Shown in pieces: positions 28,908 to 39,635 of a DNA stretch of 55,105 nucleotides (position 1 is the first letter of the stretch; the number at the start of each line of letters is the position of its first letter). Source of the DNA: Stentor coeruleus. Lineage: Eukaryota; Ciliophora; Heterotrichea; Heterotrichida; Stentoridae. The stretch covers positions 1 to 55,105 of the forward strand of contig MPUH01000428.1 of the NCBI GenBank assembly GCA_001970955.1, in the 5' to 3' direction. A program made the position numbers and the translations under genes. The notes below the pieces were generated by a model. It did no database searches and was not told where the DNA came from. It saw only the letters and a program-made list of their open reading frames with translations.

Positions 28908-30986
28908 ATGAATACAATTAAATCCAAATATAGAGATTTGGGAAGTCTATACAGTTTAAGGCCAAAGTGCAATAAATGCGATAGAACTCTTGAAAAAGGC
29001 AAAGCTTTTGATTCTATATGCGATAAATGTTTTCAATCATCGTCTAATCTAGTAGTAAGCAGAGAATCATATCAAAGCATTTGTGTATTATGCGAAACAT
29101 GCAAAAAAAATCAATGCATAAAGTGTAATCAAATATGCGAAGCTACGAAAAGCTCTTCAGTAGATGCAGTCTTAAATTTCATAGAAGTCGAGTGTTATTT
29201 TCATCCTGGAACTACAGCTATTCATTTTGATAGAAAAACATATCTAACATATTGTGAAAATTGTCAATATCTAAATAACCAAAAAGTTTTAGATTTGAGA
29301 AAATTCAATCTTTATTTAGATACTATAGAAATTTTCAGACAATTATATATTGATCATAGAAAAAAACTTTGTCCTGAACGAAGAAGAAGCTTGATTCCTT
29401 ATACAACACAGGAACTTTTGAATGGGATAAGGTTTTTGATGCAAATTGATGGAATTAGATGTGATGATCATTTCGAAATTGCTTTAAATGCTGATAGTAA
29501 TTTCAAGACTTATTGTGAGTATTGCCAAGTAAGAGCATCCAGTGCTTTTAGCATCAACGACCAAACTTTAGCATCAAACCTCAAAGATATCATAAAAAAC
29601 ACAGTAAAAAACTCCGCATTCAATACCTTAAACAAGTCTATACTTAAAATCAGCAATAAAAACTTAATATTCCCATCTAAAAGTTTTCCTATCCAACTTA
29701 TGATCCTAGAAGGTAAAAAGTTCATTTCAAACCCAGATCAAACTTGCCAAAGATGCTCAAATTGTCTGAAATTATCAATTGAAGGTAAACAAAAGCCTAT
29801 AATATTAAAATGTGATCATATAATATGCTTTGAATGCTATTTTATTCTTGCAATAGAAAGATGTCAAATAGACAACAGCCCTATAGATCAAAAATCATAT
29901 TTAAACTATAAGAATTTTGCATTTAAATCAAGAGATGTATATGGTTTTTCTAATAAAAAAGGAGATTTATATAAATATTCATGTACGCATATAGTTAGCC
30001 AAGAAGAATTTAATATTCCTGGTTTATGTCCTGATTGTTTATTCCCGAAAAACTTCTTTAATAGTGATAATAAGGTGAAAATATATGAAAAAGCTATGGC
30101 TCTAAGAGATTTCTACAATATAAAATGCCCTTTTCATGGCGAACCTATTCAAGGTTTTAGAATGAACTCTATTGCTTTATATTGTAGTGAATGTTATAAA
30201 AATCAAATTGAATATGATGAACCTTATTTTCCTGTAATTTTCCCTGTTAGGACTAGTTTTCTAGAGAATTTCTATTATTTCGCCCTTGGTGAAAACATAG
30301 GATTCCAGCTTGAAAACGCTAAAAAATCATATAACAGCAATCAAATGTTTCTTAAAAAAATAAGCTATTTCAATATTTTATCCTATAATGAAAGAAATGA
30401 TATTTATAACAAATTTTTACTTGCAGAAAACAAAATCAATTCTATGAAAAATGATTATAATGTTATTCAAAGATTTAAAAAAACTCTACCTTTTAATTTA
30501 TTTTCACGTAAAGAATTTTTTGTAGGAGAAAATGATGTTGTTGGGTTTAATTTGACTTGTAAAAAGAATATTTTTTTAGAAGGCTTGGTTATTTCCTTGG
30601 GGTATATGAAACTTCATAAGAAAATGTATTTTTCTTCGCAGATTGAATTTATTAAAATTATTGAAAAAGAGGCACGGACTAGTTTGGATAACGATGAGGA
30701 TAAGATTATAAGTGAGAAAATACTTAGAGAAATTATATATAAAGAGGAGGATAAGAGTTTAGTTTTTTTTTGTAGTCCGGTATTGATACAGAATAATTAC
30801 AATTATGATTTTATAATAAAACTCACATCACTATTTTATGAACATGGACTTCCAAGTAGTAGGCATAATCTAGATAATCTATTCACTTTATCCCGCCTTA
30901 AAAATATACCTTCACCATATAAAGAATTAGGAAATTCAGTTATAGGAGGTCCAATATTAGGGTTTATTACTAGTAACTTTGACTAA
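28908..30986 (+). CDS. Cys-rich RING/B-box-like protein with PHR-like C-terminal domain
   Basis: A 692-residue protein from the first ATG, 28908 (MNTIKSKYRDLGSLYSL). The N-terminal 450 residues contain many zinc-ligand pairs: CNKCDRTLE...CDKC, CETCKKNQCIKC, CYFHPGTTAIHF...CENC, CDDHFEIAL...CEYC, a RING-like CQRCSNCLK...CDHIICFECY, CTHIV...CPDC and a B-box-like CPFHGEPIQGF...CSEC. The repeated C-x-x-H...C-x-x-C units look like one module used several times. The last 160 residues (FFVGENDVVGFNLTCKK, IFLEGLVISLGY, LVFFCSPVLIQNNYNYDF) have the order of a PHR beta domain, as in PHR-family E3 ligases. A ubiquitin-related role is possible but inferred. The PHR call is tentative. Confidence 0.6.
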   Translation: MNTIKSKYRDLGSLYSLRPKCNKCDRTLEKGKAFDSICDKCFQSSSNLVVSRESYQSICVLCETCKKNQCIKCNQICEATKSSSVDAVLNFIEVECYFHPGTTAIHFDRKTYLTYCENCQYLNNQKVLDLRKFNLYLDTIEIFRQLYIDHRKKLCPERRRSLIPYTTQELLNGIRFLMQIDGIRCDDHFEIALNADSNFKTYCEYCQVRASSAFSINDQTLASNLKDIIKNTVKNSAFNTLNKSILKISNKNLIFPSKSFPIQLMILEGKKFISNPDQTCQRCSNCLKLSIEGKQKPIILKCDHIICFECYFILAIERCQIDNSPIDQKSYLNYKNFAFKSRDVYGFSNKKGDLYKYSCTHIVSQEEFNIPGLCPDCLFPKNFFNSDNKVKIYEKAMALRDFYNIKCPFHGEPIQGFRMNSIALYCSECYKNQIEYDEPYFPVIFPVRTSFLENFYYFALGENIGFQLENAKKSYNSNQMFLKKISYFNILSYNERNDIYNKFLLAENKINSMKNDYNVIQRFKKTLPFNLFSRKEFFVGENDVVGFNLTCKKNIFLEGLVISLGYMKLHKKMYFSSQIEFIKIIEKEARTSLDNDEDKIISEKILREIIYKEEDKSLVFFCSPVLIQNNYNYDFIIKLTSLFYEHGLPSSRHNLDNLFTLSRLKNIPSPYKELGNSVIGGPILGFITSNFD

Positions 30987-31159
30987 TTTTTAGTTTCTTT
31001 ATACTCTAAAAAAAATTTATTCTGCACAAATTTATACTGCAAAAGTTTTTCATTTTAATATATACATAATTTATTAGATAATAAGTTTTTTATATACATT
31101 GATTATAAAAATTATCAAAAAAATGATTTTCAGCTCTAAAAATTATAAAAACTTCAATA

Positions 31160-31381
31160 ATGACTACTTATTTTTTTTTGTCTAGCTGGTTGTTCACCAT
31201 TAGTTTCCTTTATCATTTTTGTCTGTATTTTATCAAGTATTTTAATCATAGGATAATTTATTTCATCTCACTCTACGGTTACTCAGAAGCTAAACTTCAT
31301 GTTTTAAAAACTCTTCTTGAATATGATGAAATAGTTTCTCAACAATTTCTTCATGTAAAGAGTTTTAACCATCAGCAATAA
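31160..31381 (+). CDS. Possible small protein with one membrane helix
   Basis: A 73-residue frame from ATG 31160. Residues 3-30 are hydrophobic and aromatic (LSSWLFTISFLYHF). The C-terminal part (YSEAKLHVLKTLLEYDEIV) has ordinary amphipathic composition that is unusual for chance ORFs here. No family recognised. Confidence 0.3.
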   Translation: MTTYFFLSSWLFTISFLYHFCLYFIKYFNHRIIYFISLYGYSEAKLHVLKTLLEYDEIVSQQFLHVKSFNHQQ

Positions 31382-32919
31382 TACAAAACTGTCTATATAT
31401 TCTTATAATTTTTTTGACTGTATTTTAATAAGTATTAGAGATATTTTTATTTATACCAGGTGAGTCATTAATTATTTATTGAAATTGTTTGTAATTTTTA
31501 TAAAGTTGTTATGTTATTTTGTATGAGATGAGATAGAAAAATGATAATTAGGCATAAAAAACACTTAAAGCGAAAAAAAAATGAATATACCTCAGTACTC
31601 ATGCTCTAGGATATTTAAAATAGTATTTTCACTTAAAAATTTTGTTTCTCCAAGCCTTTTCTACACAAACCATTCCCGAAATAATATTTTACTCAAGTTT
31701 TTATCATAAAATAATATTCCTAATACTCAGCTATTAATTGACAACAGGTAAAATCTTAGGTATAGCTTTAGTAAAAAAAATATAAGAGAAACTTTCCATA
31801 AAACCCCCTTCAGTCAGTAAAATTCTCAAATCTAGAAGAGAAAAAGTACTTTCAGCTACCATTTTAACAGTTTAGAATTTATAATTATGATGATTTTATT
31901 CACCATTTTACACTAAGAAATTATAAATTAACTTCCTGAGGAAAAATCATTTTATTAAATTCAGTGCCGAATACTTTTAAATCATTTAAATAATTAATAA
32001 ATATAGAATCTAGGAAAAAATAAAATTAAAGAAATTTCAATCAACTTTTTATATTTTTTGATTAAGATATACAAATTTTCTTAAATTAAACGGCTTTGTA
32101 ATGATTACAAGTAGCTTAAAGGGTAAAAATATAATTTAATAATGAAAATTTTATAAATTGTAGAATATGATAAGATAAAAATGATTTTAGATGAAATAAT
32201 AAGACTTCTTGTTTTAAAATTGAGTTTATTTAAAGTTATTAAGATTCACAGGAGCTTTTGAACATAAATATTCTAATTTATATATAGAAAATCTGCACAA
32301 CTTAATAGTTTTTATTAGCTTTTAATAGAAATATATCATTAATTTGACAATTACAAACTCATCAATTTGACTTTTTAAATGCACTTTCATTTTAATTCTA
32401 GTAAGAAAAAAATTACAATTTTTTCATTAACTTCTAATAATATATAAATAATCATGAAGTTACTATATAGATGATACTTTTCTAAGGAAAATCTAAGATC
32501 CTGAAAACTATATTTAGAAAAATCTTTCAAAAACAAGACCTTAATTTACAAAATATATGCAGTTATGCTTTAAGCATGAGAAAATATAGGATTTAGGTTT
32601 TTTTAAGGATATTTAATGTCTATTTCATGCAATAAATCGACTAATTACTAAAAATTTTGAATTTATATCGATACACACATAAGCCAAATATAACATAAGG
32701 GGCTTATCATTTATATGAACTTTTGATTTTTTTGCAGTTCCAAAAAGCACCAAAATTCTATTATCCATAATTATCTTTAGCAATTCCTTGCCCTTAACAA
32801 TTAAAATAATCCTCAAGCTTGTTAACTTCCACACCCTCACTTAACATTTTTTTCTAATCATAATCCTATTTAAAGTAAGTATTTTTACTATAATTTACTA
32901 AATCTACTTAACCCTCTGC
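31382..32919. other. Intergenic, no supported gene
   Basis: 1.5 kb of AT-rich DNA. Short frames exist (44 codons at 31581, 47 codons from an internal ATG on the minus strand ending at 32625), but neither has a recognisable domain or convincing composition. Confidence 0.4.
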
Positions 32920-33750
32920 TTATTCAGCTTTACTTTTCTTGATAGGTAAGCTTTCTTTATTCATTTTTCTCGCTTTAACTATCAAGTTCTCAATAATCAG
33001 AGGCTTAATATACCTGCAATTCTTCGGGGCAACTACTAAGAAAAAGTATCCATTCCTAAAATGCGAAGATACTTCTTTTATAGCGATTTTGGTAAAAATT
33101 ACAGTACTATTGCTTTTAACTTCAGCATTTCCTTTGATAATCTTATCTCCAGAAGTGTTCGCTTTTACAAGTTTTGGCGGACTTTCCATAGTAAAAAGCT
33201 GTATAGCAAAGTCCAGATTTCCTTTGATAATCTTATCTCCAGAAGTGTTCGCTTTTAAAAGTTTTGGCGGACTTTCCATAGTAAAAAGCTGTATAGCAAA
33301 GTCTAGATTTTCTGTAAGAGTTGTTTTGTTCCCATTAGCATCGACAATTTGAATTAGTAATGAAAATGATCTTTCTTTATAAGCTGGATTAGGCATTTCA
33401 CTAAGTAGTTCAAGTGAAAATATATGCTGAGGGTTTTCACCATATAAGAATTTTTGCAGTTGATTTGAAGATGCAATTTCATCTCCAAAAACTGAAGTGC
33501 TTGCTATGGACTGGGATGGACCTTGTGGTAAACTGGAGATTTTTTCAAGTATACTTTTTGCTTGTTCAGCGATTAGCTTCATAGCTTCGTTCTGCTGGGC
33601 CATCATTCGGAACAAAATCTCAAAAGGATTAATATTGGCTGATGCTGAGAAGAAAACTGGCATCGGTTTAATGATTTCTTGGTATGAACTTAGCTTCTTG
33701 CATGAGCATGTGCCGTCGTTTACATAGCATATATTGTTAAAGTTACACAT
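32920..33750 (-). CDS. Orphan protein with a beta-rich C-terminal domain and an internal 90-bp duplication
   Basis: A 276-residue protein. The N-terminus has a small Cys cluster (ICYVNDGTCSCKK), followed by an amphipathic helix rich in Met/Gln (MMAQQNEAMKLIAEQAKSI). From about 110 a beta-rich domain begins (FSLLIQIVDANGNKTTL) and ends VIFTKIAIKEVSSHF, NGYFFLVVAPK, IKPLIIENLIVKAR. The strand pattern and closing 'VKAR' recall immunoglobulin-like DNA-binding or CBP60-like domains, but I cannot name it. Inside the domain 30 residues (FAIQLFTMESPPK...SGDKIIKG) are repeated almost exactly. A single copy would fit a normal fold, so the duplication may be artificial or recent. Confidence 0.6.
   Translation of the reverse strand: MCNFNNICYVNDGTCSCKKLSSYQEIIKPMPVFFSASANINPFEILFRMMAQQNEAMKLIAEQAKSILEKISSLPQGPSQSIASTSVFGDEIASSNQLQKFLYGENPQHIFSLELLSEMPNPAYKERSFSLLIQIVDANGNKTTLTENLDFAIQLFTMESPPKLLKANTSGDKIIKGNLDFAIQLFTMESPPKLVKANTSGDKIIKGNAEVKSNSTVIFTKIAIKEVSSHFRNGYFFLVVAPKNCRYIKPLIIENLIVKARKMNKESLPIKKSKAE
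33127..33306. repeat. 90-bp near-perfect tandem duplication in a coding gene
   Basis: Positions 33127-33216 and 33217-33306 differ at two sites (C 33168 against A 33258; C 33214 against T 33304). The length is a multiple of three, so the frame stays open. There is no N between copies. Confidence 0.9.
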
Positions 33751-35151
33751 ATGTGGTTTATAAAAATATGGCTATAAATGATTTATATGTTCAAGGGAAA
33801 ATTAAATGTATAAATTAAAATTATGATCTTTTAAGTTCTGTTGTAGTATCTATAGTAAATAAAAATTCTTTTAATTCTTATATCATAGGTTTTAAATTAA
33901 AATACGATTTTTAAGACATATAATTAAAGTCAGACTTAAATATCAATAATTATATGTTTTATTTATCAAGAACTTTGTTTATAAGATTAAAATCCTATGA
34001 GAATACTTGGAAAGGGTGACAATTTTCTCATAAATCTGAATGTTTTGTTACTAAACTTAATTGAAATTTTGATAAATAGGATTTTAGAAGGTATTGGAAA
34101 ATATAAAGTATTGATTGAAAATTAAAAGCTGACTTGCTAAGAGAGAGTTATGAGTGAAATAGGTAAATATTTTTCCAAATATATTAGATACTAATTTTTC
34201 CATTTATATGTCTAACCATTTTATTGGAGACTTTTATATTCTTTTAACACTAAATCCTAGAATATTATAACTTGTTATTTACTAGAGTTCATTTAAAATC
34301 TTTTACTGTAATTTTCTTGTTTTTACTCTTAAATTCTTTATTTTAAACCTTTAGTTAAAATTTTTTTTGTAATGAATAAAATATCGGCAAAGCATAAAAA
34401 CATCATGTTTAAAGATAATTTTCTCAAAAATCCATTCAGAGTATTTTTATTAATTTTTTCGGTTCAGTGATGAAAGTAAATTGCTATAAATTATTTCCAA
34501 AAGAAACATAATAACAGTTTTTTGCATAGTTAAATATAATATTAAACTAAGGGATTACTAGCAAACTAATAATATGGGTATAGAAAATGGTTAGAAATTA
34601 TGGATATGTATATTTATAAACACATTTTATAATATGTCAGAGCTTAACAGACTTGGGTTTTATAAAATTAGCTTTTGAGTATCAAATAAACAGACTTTAA
34701 ATAAAAAATAATTTTCCGAAAATTAATCAAAAACTTCAAAACTCAATCACTCTTCCACAAATTTTAATCAACTTAAACAGATGATTAAGACTATAAATAT
34801 TTTCTCTATATGCACATTTTTATAATAATTTATTTAACTTAAAGTATTTATTTTTATTTTTTTTCTAAGTTAATTTTAGGCAGAGCTCTAACTAAAATTC
34901 TTTCACCTGGATTTTTATCAAATTATATAATTCCTGATAAATTTTAAAAGATAATCAAAGTGTGATAATAAAAATAAGCCTATTTTATATGTAAATTTAT
35001 GTTTATTTTTAAGATATATAAATATATAAAATGAAAACATTCTAAAATCATAACATTTTCCGATATATCTTTTTACTTATACAATAATATGAACTTTTTG
35101 TTTATAGCAAATGTTTTTGCTCAGTCAAATTGTAAGGTTTATATATAATAA
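33751..35151. other. Intergenic between divergent genes, nothing recognised
   Basis: 1.4 kb of AT-rich DNA between two divergent starts. No ORF, repeat or RNA motif was seen. This is one of the longest empty stretches in the window. Confidence 0.5.
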
Positions 35152-38100
35152 ATGGAACCAAAACAGCAGGATAAAAGTTTTCCAATTGACTCTTTAAGAA
35201 AACAAATGTTAACTGAATGCACTAGGTCAGATTCACCACTTAATAATACTTTGAAGTCACAAAGAAGTTTTCCAAATATACACTTGAGGTCTACAACTCA
35301 AACTGTACAAAAAATAAAGCATCTTAGTCGAGATGTTTCTCATAGACTAGACTCAAATATTAAAATAAAATCGAATTTTGAACAACATGAAGCCAAACTT
35401 CATGAGATCCTTGGAATTAAACATAAAGTTAGAAGACTCCCTTCATCTTTACATGAACTGCAGTCTTCTGTTAGAAAAACAAAAGAAATAGATAAGCAAG
35501 ATGAGATTCTACAAGATCTCGAAGACATGAAAGTGACAATTAGTAAGCGAAAAGAAAAAATCCTCAAAAAACTTCATAACGATGTTAACACCAATTACAA
35601 ATCTCAATCAAATCTAATCAACCCTCAACTGACAAGCATACATGAGCAAATATCAAAAAAAAGCAAAAATCCTATTTCTGAAATCCCAAGATTTGAACTA
35701 GATCTTGGTGCTCCATCAGGTCGTAAAGAAGCTGAACTAATGATAATTTGGCTTGAATCCATGATAAATACTTATATAACAGAAGCTCAAGACATATATT
35801 TAATAGAAAAAATCCGCCGTGCCCAGCTTATATACACAGCTTGTTTTAAAGAAGTTATACGTCAAGTAAGTAGTCATTGCTTAGAACGTGGATTGTTAAT
35901 GCAAAAAATCTGGAATGCTCAAATTGATATAAATTATATAAAAGAAGACTCAAGGCTAAAGGAAATTGAAAACATGAAAGATAGAGTAGATCATTATTTA
36001 GCTACATCAGGGGTTTTATATAAAACTCAAATTGAAAAATATGAGAAAACTATAAGTGAACAAAGAGATGATATAAAAATAAGGGATAAGGATATAGCAA
36101 TGCTTAAGCTGAAGGTTGAAGAAATCAAAGCTCAGGCTGAAAAAGATAGGCTTTTGTATATGGGGAGTATAAATAAAAGTACGAAGTCTTTGAAAAAAAA
36201 TATTGATGATGAGATGATAGACCCACAAACTGGGAAAAAGATGAGAATTTTGAATAAAATCCCTGTGGTCATGATTGGGTTTTTCGATGAAGGCGGTATT
36301 TTTCATAAGCAAAAAGCTATACAGCCTTATAAAGGAAGGAATTTTATTAAACAATATCAAGAAGAGGTTATGAGAATTGTAGAACATTTTGAAAAAGAAA
36401 CTCAGATGATTAGGATTCAAGATTATTTTTTAAGTGAAGAAATGCAGACTGAATATGATTTTTGTGATAGGTCAGTGCAGTATCCTGATTATGAAGATTT
36501 AGGAATTTTTAGACAGGATGATGTGGCTGTTGGGCTACCAGAAAAACCTTTTGTTATGAATTTTGTCCCTGGAAGAAAGAGTTTAATGCCAGATAAAATA
36601 TCGATTTTTAATGAGAGTATGGGTGGGGTATTTGCTGATGTTGTGGAGGATGGGGAGGAGAGAAGAAAGAGGATGAGTTTTATGGTGAAGTCAGCATGTG
36701 AAGATTCACCTAAGATGAGTTTTTTGGAAAATTCAAGACAAGATATTATAGCTGATGCATTAGAGTTAGGTCAGCAAGATAATTTATCTGAATTTCCTCA
36801 AGATCCTATGCTAACAGAATCCAAGCAGGGTTTATCTCAAAAGCAGTCAAAAAAACATTTAAAAAATAAAGACCACCAAGTAAAAGTTCCAGGACAAAGA
36901 AAACATAAAAATAGGCAAAAGTCCAAAAAGGGTGGTTTTGAAGGGCAAACCAAACCTGAAAAATTACCAAGGAAAAAAAAGTCTTCAAGGATTCAACACA
37001 AAGAAAAATTCTCATCATCAGAAGCTGATGATGATGCTGAAATTGAACTATCAGAAAAATCATACATCTCCGAAGACGAAATCCCTGAAGAAAAACTAGC
37101 CAAAAAGCTCAAACCCCGCAAAATCTCGTCTAAAAACCTACAAAAATCCTTTAATAAAAACTTTATGCACCAATCCTCATCAGAAAACACAGAAAAAGAT
37201 ATTGAAAATTCCAAACACATATTAAAAAAAACCCCAGAATCTAATCGGCCTGTATCAAAAAAATTACCAAACTCCTCTTTAAACAAAAGTTTTAACCCAA
37301 ACTCAAAAAACCTCCCAAAAAGCACAAAAAAACCATCAGATTCCTCATTCATCTCAGAATCTGAAGATACTATCTCAGATAAATTATCCCAATCAAGTCA
37401 AGAACTAAGCGATGGCATGTTAAAAGTTATAAACAAAGAAAAAGCTATAAGAAAATCTTCACTCCAACTCTCACCAAACCGAGTATCTAAACTAGAAAAA
37501 CTGCAAAACCACAAAGAAAAAATTCCTTCTGAGTTTAAAAATACTAAAAAACCCCCTCAAATTAAGAAAATTCATATAGAAAATATATCATCAAATAACA
37601 AACTTCATATACATATTAGTGAGCCTTTAGAAGAAAGTCGTAATGAATATTGTCAAGCTGATCTTAACCCTGTTCCATATGAAGAACTTACTTCACCACA
37701 AGTTCATTCAACAATGCACCATTTAAGAAAGGTCCTTAAAGATATTTCTAATGATCCAAAGAGAAAACAAAGCTTGCTTAAAGATACAACTTCACTAAAA
37801 AGAGCTTCTGAACTAGGGCGAATAATATTTAATTTGTTTCCAAAGGAACTTTTAAGTTTGGATGAAGATAAGAATTGTGCTAAAGAAAAAAATTATGATG
37901 ATAAGAACTGCCAAACTGATGAGGTTTTTGAGGTTAAGATCATTTCGTCTACTAATGTTAATAATATTCCTAAAATTTCAACAATTGATATTAAAACCAA
38001 AACTAAAAAGAAATCAAGAAATTCTCAAGGGCCGAGCACTGTAAGGCGGAATATGTATAATATAAAAAATTCAGAAAGTGATGCAAGATCTAGAAACAAT

Positions 38101-39099
38101 TCTAAAAGCAAAAATTATAATCAAAATAGTCAAAGAAAGCAAAGTAAAAACCTTGTGATTCATGAAGAGTTTGCATTAGGACATGCTGCAAAAAAAATGA
38201 ATACAATGCATCCTGGACAGAAACTTATTAGTATGATAGCAAGTGAAATTCAAAATACACCTAATATTAGAAATGAAATAAGTGTTAAGTCGTTGATGAA
38301 AGCTATCAACTCAGTTTATATGGAAAAAGTGAACCTGTGCAAAGAGAACCAAAACTACATAAAATACGAAACTAGTATAATCCTCTATGACCTCTTAATG
38401 AATCGTTACGGTCTTAAAATTGTCGCTGAGAACAAATTCAAGCAAATAATTGTGTCAAGTTTCTACTATAAAAACTCTTATATCCGAATAAAAAACTTCA
38501 CAAAATTTCTTGGCCTAGAAGATGACTATCAAGTTGAAGACTGGAATTTTTACTTAAATTGTATTGACGCAATAGAATACTGTAATCTTGGGAAGAATAT
38601 TTTCAATGAAGATTCAGCCACAGAGCATTTTTCAATGTTGCCTAGGGTTTTACAATGCGTTCATAGTGCTTTTGATGGAAAACTCCCAGAAAATTATATT
38701 GAAAAAATATTAGAAGTTGTGCAAAGCATGAAAATTGAAGAGAATCAGAGTTCGAGTAAGCGAAATATTTCTAGAAATATTATTGAATGTGTAAATACGG
38801 ATATATTTTTGGAAATGATGATGGGATATTATGCTGAAGTTAAGGAAATTATATTGAAAAGTTTGTTTAAGAGTGTGGAAAAAGAGGATATTTTGAATGA
38901 AGAGGAGTTTTTTAAGCTAATTGGAAATGTTAAACAGATGGAATATGATACTGTGATGAAGATTTTCGAGAAGTATTGCATTAATAGGAAAATTGATGAT
39001 GAGAAAATGGAAAAGGGGGTTAAAGCGAGGATGTTACCAGCGATTGTCTTTGAGTATTCGTTAGTTGATATTAGAGAGCTTTATAAACAAAAGACTTGA
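35152..39099 (+). CDS. AXDND1-like protein with an axonemal dynein light chain (p28)-like domain
   Basis: A 1315-residue protein. At about 229-300 the segment ACFKEVIRQVSSHCLERG followed by LLMQKIWNAQI matches the core of axonemal dynein light chain p28/DNALI1, with the family's Cys-Phe-Glu-IRQV...C-ERG-LL pattern. A long coiled coil follows to about 345. AXDND1 proteins combine this domain with long charged regions, as here. Residues about 540-900 are Lys/Ser-rich and disordered. The C-terminal 250 residues are helical again (SVKSLMKAINSVY, EYDTVMKIFEKYC), perhaps degenerate EF-hands. p28 binds inner-arm dyneins; the role of AXDND1 is thought to be ciliary or flagellar. It ends at TGA. Confidence 0.65.
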   Translation: MEPKQQDKSFPIDSLRKQMLTECTRSDSPLNNTLKSQRSFPNIHLRSTTQTVQKIKHLSRDVSHRLDSNIKIKSNFEQHEAKLHEILGIKHKVRRLPSSLHELQSSVRKTKEIDKQDEILQDLEDMKVTISKRKEKILKKLHNDVNTNYKSQSNLINPQLTSIHEQISKKSKNPISEIPRFELDLGAPSGRKEAELMIIWLESMINTYITEAQDIYLIEKIRRAQLIYTACFKEVIRQVSSHCLERGLLMQKIWNAQIDINYIKEDSRLKEIENMKDRVDHYLATSGVLYKTQIEKYEKTISEQRDDIKIRDKDIAMLKLKVEEIKAQAEKDRLLYMGSINKSTKSLKKNIDDEMIDPQTGKKMRILNKIPVVMIGFFDEGGIFHKQKAIQPYKGRNFIKQYQEEVMRIVEHFEKETQMIRIQDYFLSEEMQTEYDFCDRSVQYPDYEDLGIFRQDDVAVGLPEKPFVMNFVPGRKSLMPDKISIFNESMGGVFADVVEDGEERRKRMSFMVKSACEDSPKMSFLENSRQDIIADALELGQQDNLSEFPQDPMLTESKQGLSQKQSKKHLKNKDHQVKVPGQRKHKNRQKSKKGGFEGQTKPEKLPRKKKSSRIQHKEKFSSSEADDDAEIELSEKSYISEDEIPEEKLAKKLKPRKISSKNLQKSFNKNFMHQSSSENTEKDIENSKHILKKTPESNRPVSKKLPNSSLNKSFNPNSKNLPKSTKKPSDSSFISESEDTISDKLSQSSQELSDGMLKVINKEKAIRKSSLQLSPNRVSKLEKLQNHKEKIPSEFKNTKKPPQIKKIHIENISSNNKLHIHISEPLEESRNEYCQADLNPVPYEELTSPQVHSTMHHLRKVLKDISNDPKRKQSLLKDTTSLKRASELGRIIFNLFPKELLSLDEDKNCAKEKNYDDKNCQTDEVFEVKIISSTNVNNIPKISTIDIKTKTKKKSRNSQGPSTVRRNMYNIKNSESDARSRNNSKSKNYNQNSQRKQSKNLVIHEEFALGHAAKKMNTMHPGQKLISMIASEIQNTPNIRNEISVKSLMKAINSVYMEKVNLCKENQNYIKYETSIILYDLLMNRYGLKIVAENKFKQIIVSSFYYKNSYIRIKNFTKFLGLEDDYQVEDWNFYLNCIDAIEYCNLGKNIFNEDSATEHFSMLPRVLQCVHSAFDGKLPENYIEKILEVVQSMKIEENQSSSKRNISRNIIECVNTDIFLEMMMGYYAEVKEIILKSLFKSVEKEDILNEEEFFKLIGNVKQMEYDTVMKIFEKYCINRKIDDEKMEKGVKARMLPAIVFEYSLVDIRELYKQKT

Positions 39100-39635
39100 T
39101 AGGATTTTTAGTTATAAATTTATTATTTTATTTGGAAAATGGTCTGATGGAGTTATAATAAGATTAGTGTCGATTGATTATTTCAGATAAAAATTTGTAT
39201 TATTATCAATATTATACTAGACTATTTGTTAATTATATGGCATTTTGATTATTATTTAGTTCACTTAATATGATTATCTTATGAAAAGCATCTTTTATCA
39301 CATTATGCAACGACCTTTACTATAATTAGAGAAATATTATTCTTTAAACATTTTGATAAACATTTTTTAATAAAAAGTTTGAAAGGAATTAAAATACTAA
39401 ATCAATTTCAGATACCAAAAAAGCCTTAATAAGGTAAATTCACATAATAAAAACCGTATTGATATTTTTACTTAGTTATTAGAATAAAGTTATACAATTA
39501 TTATATTTTACACAATGACACTTCTTTAAATAAGCAAAACAAAATTTAATTACTTGCATAAATCTCATAATATATAAAAATCTTATCAACATCCAATAAA
39601 TAATATCTTAACATCTAAAAGCATATTTTGTAAAT
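39100..39635. other. Intergenic, nothing recognised
   Basis: About 540 nt of AT-rich DNA upstream of RAD54B. No feature seen. Confidence 0.5.

Noticed and set aside
32625..32840. 71-codon minus-strand frame downstream of the orphan with the 90-bp duplication
   Set aside because: Its first codon is GTG; from the first ATG only 47 codons remain, and no intron connects it to the neighbouring gene.
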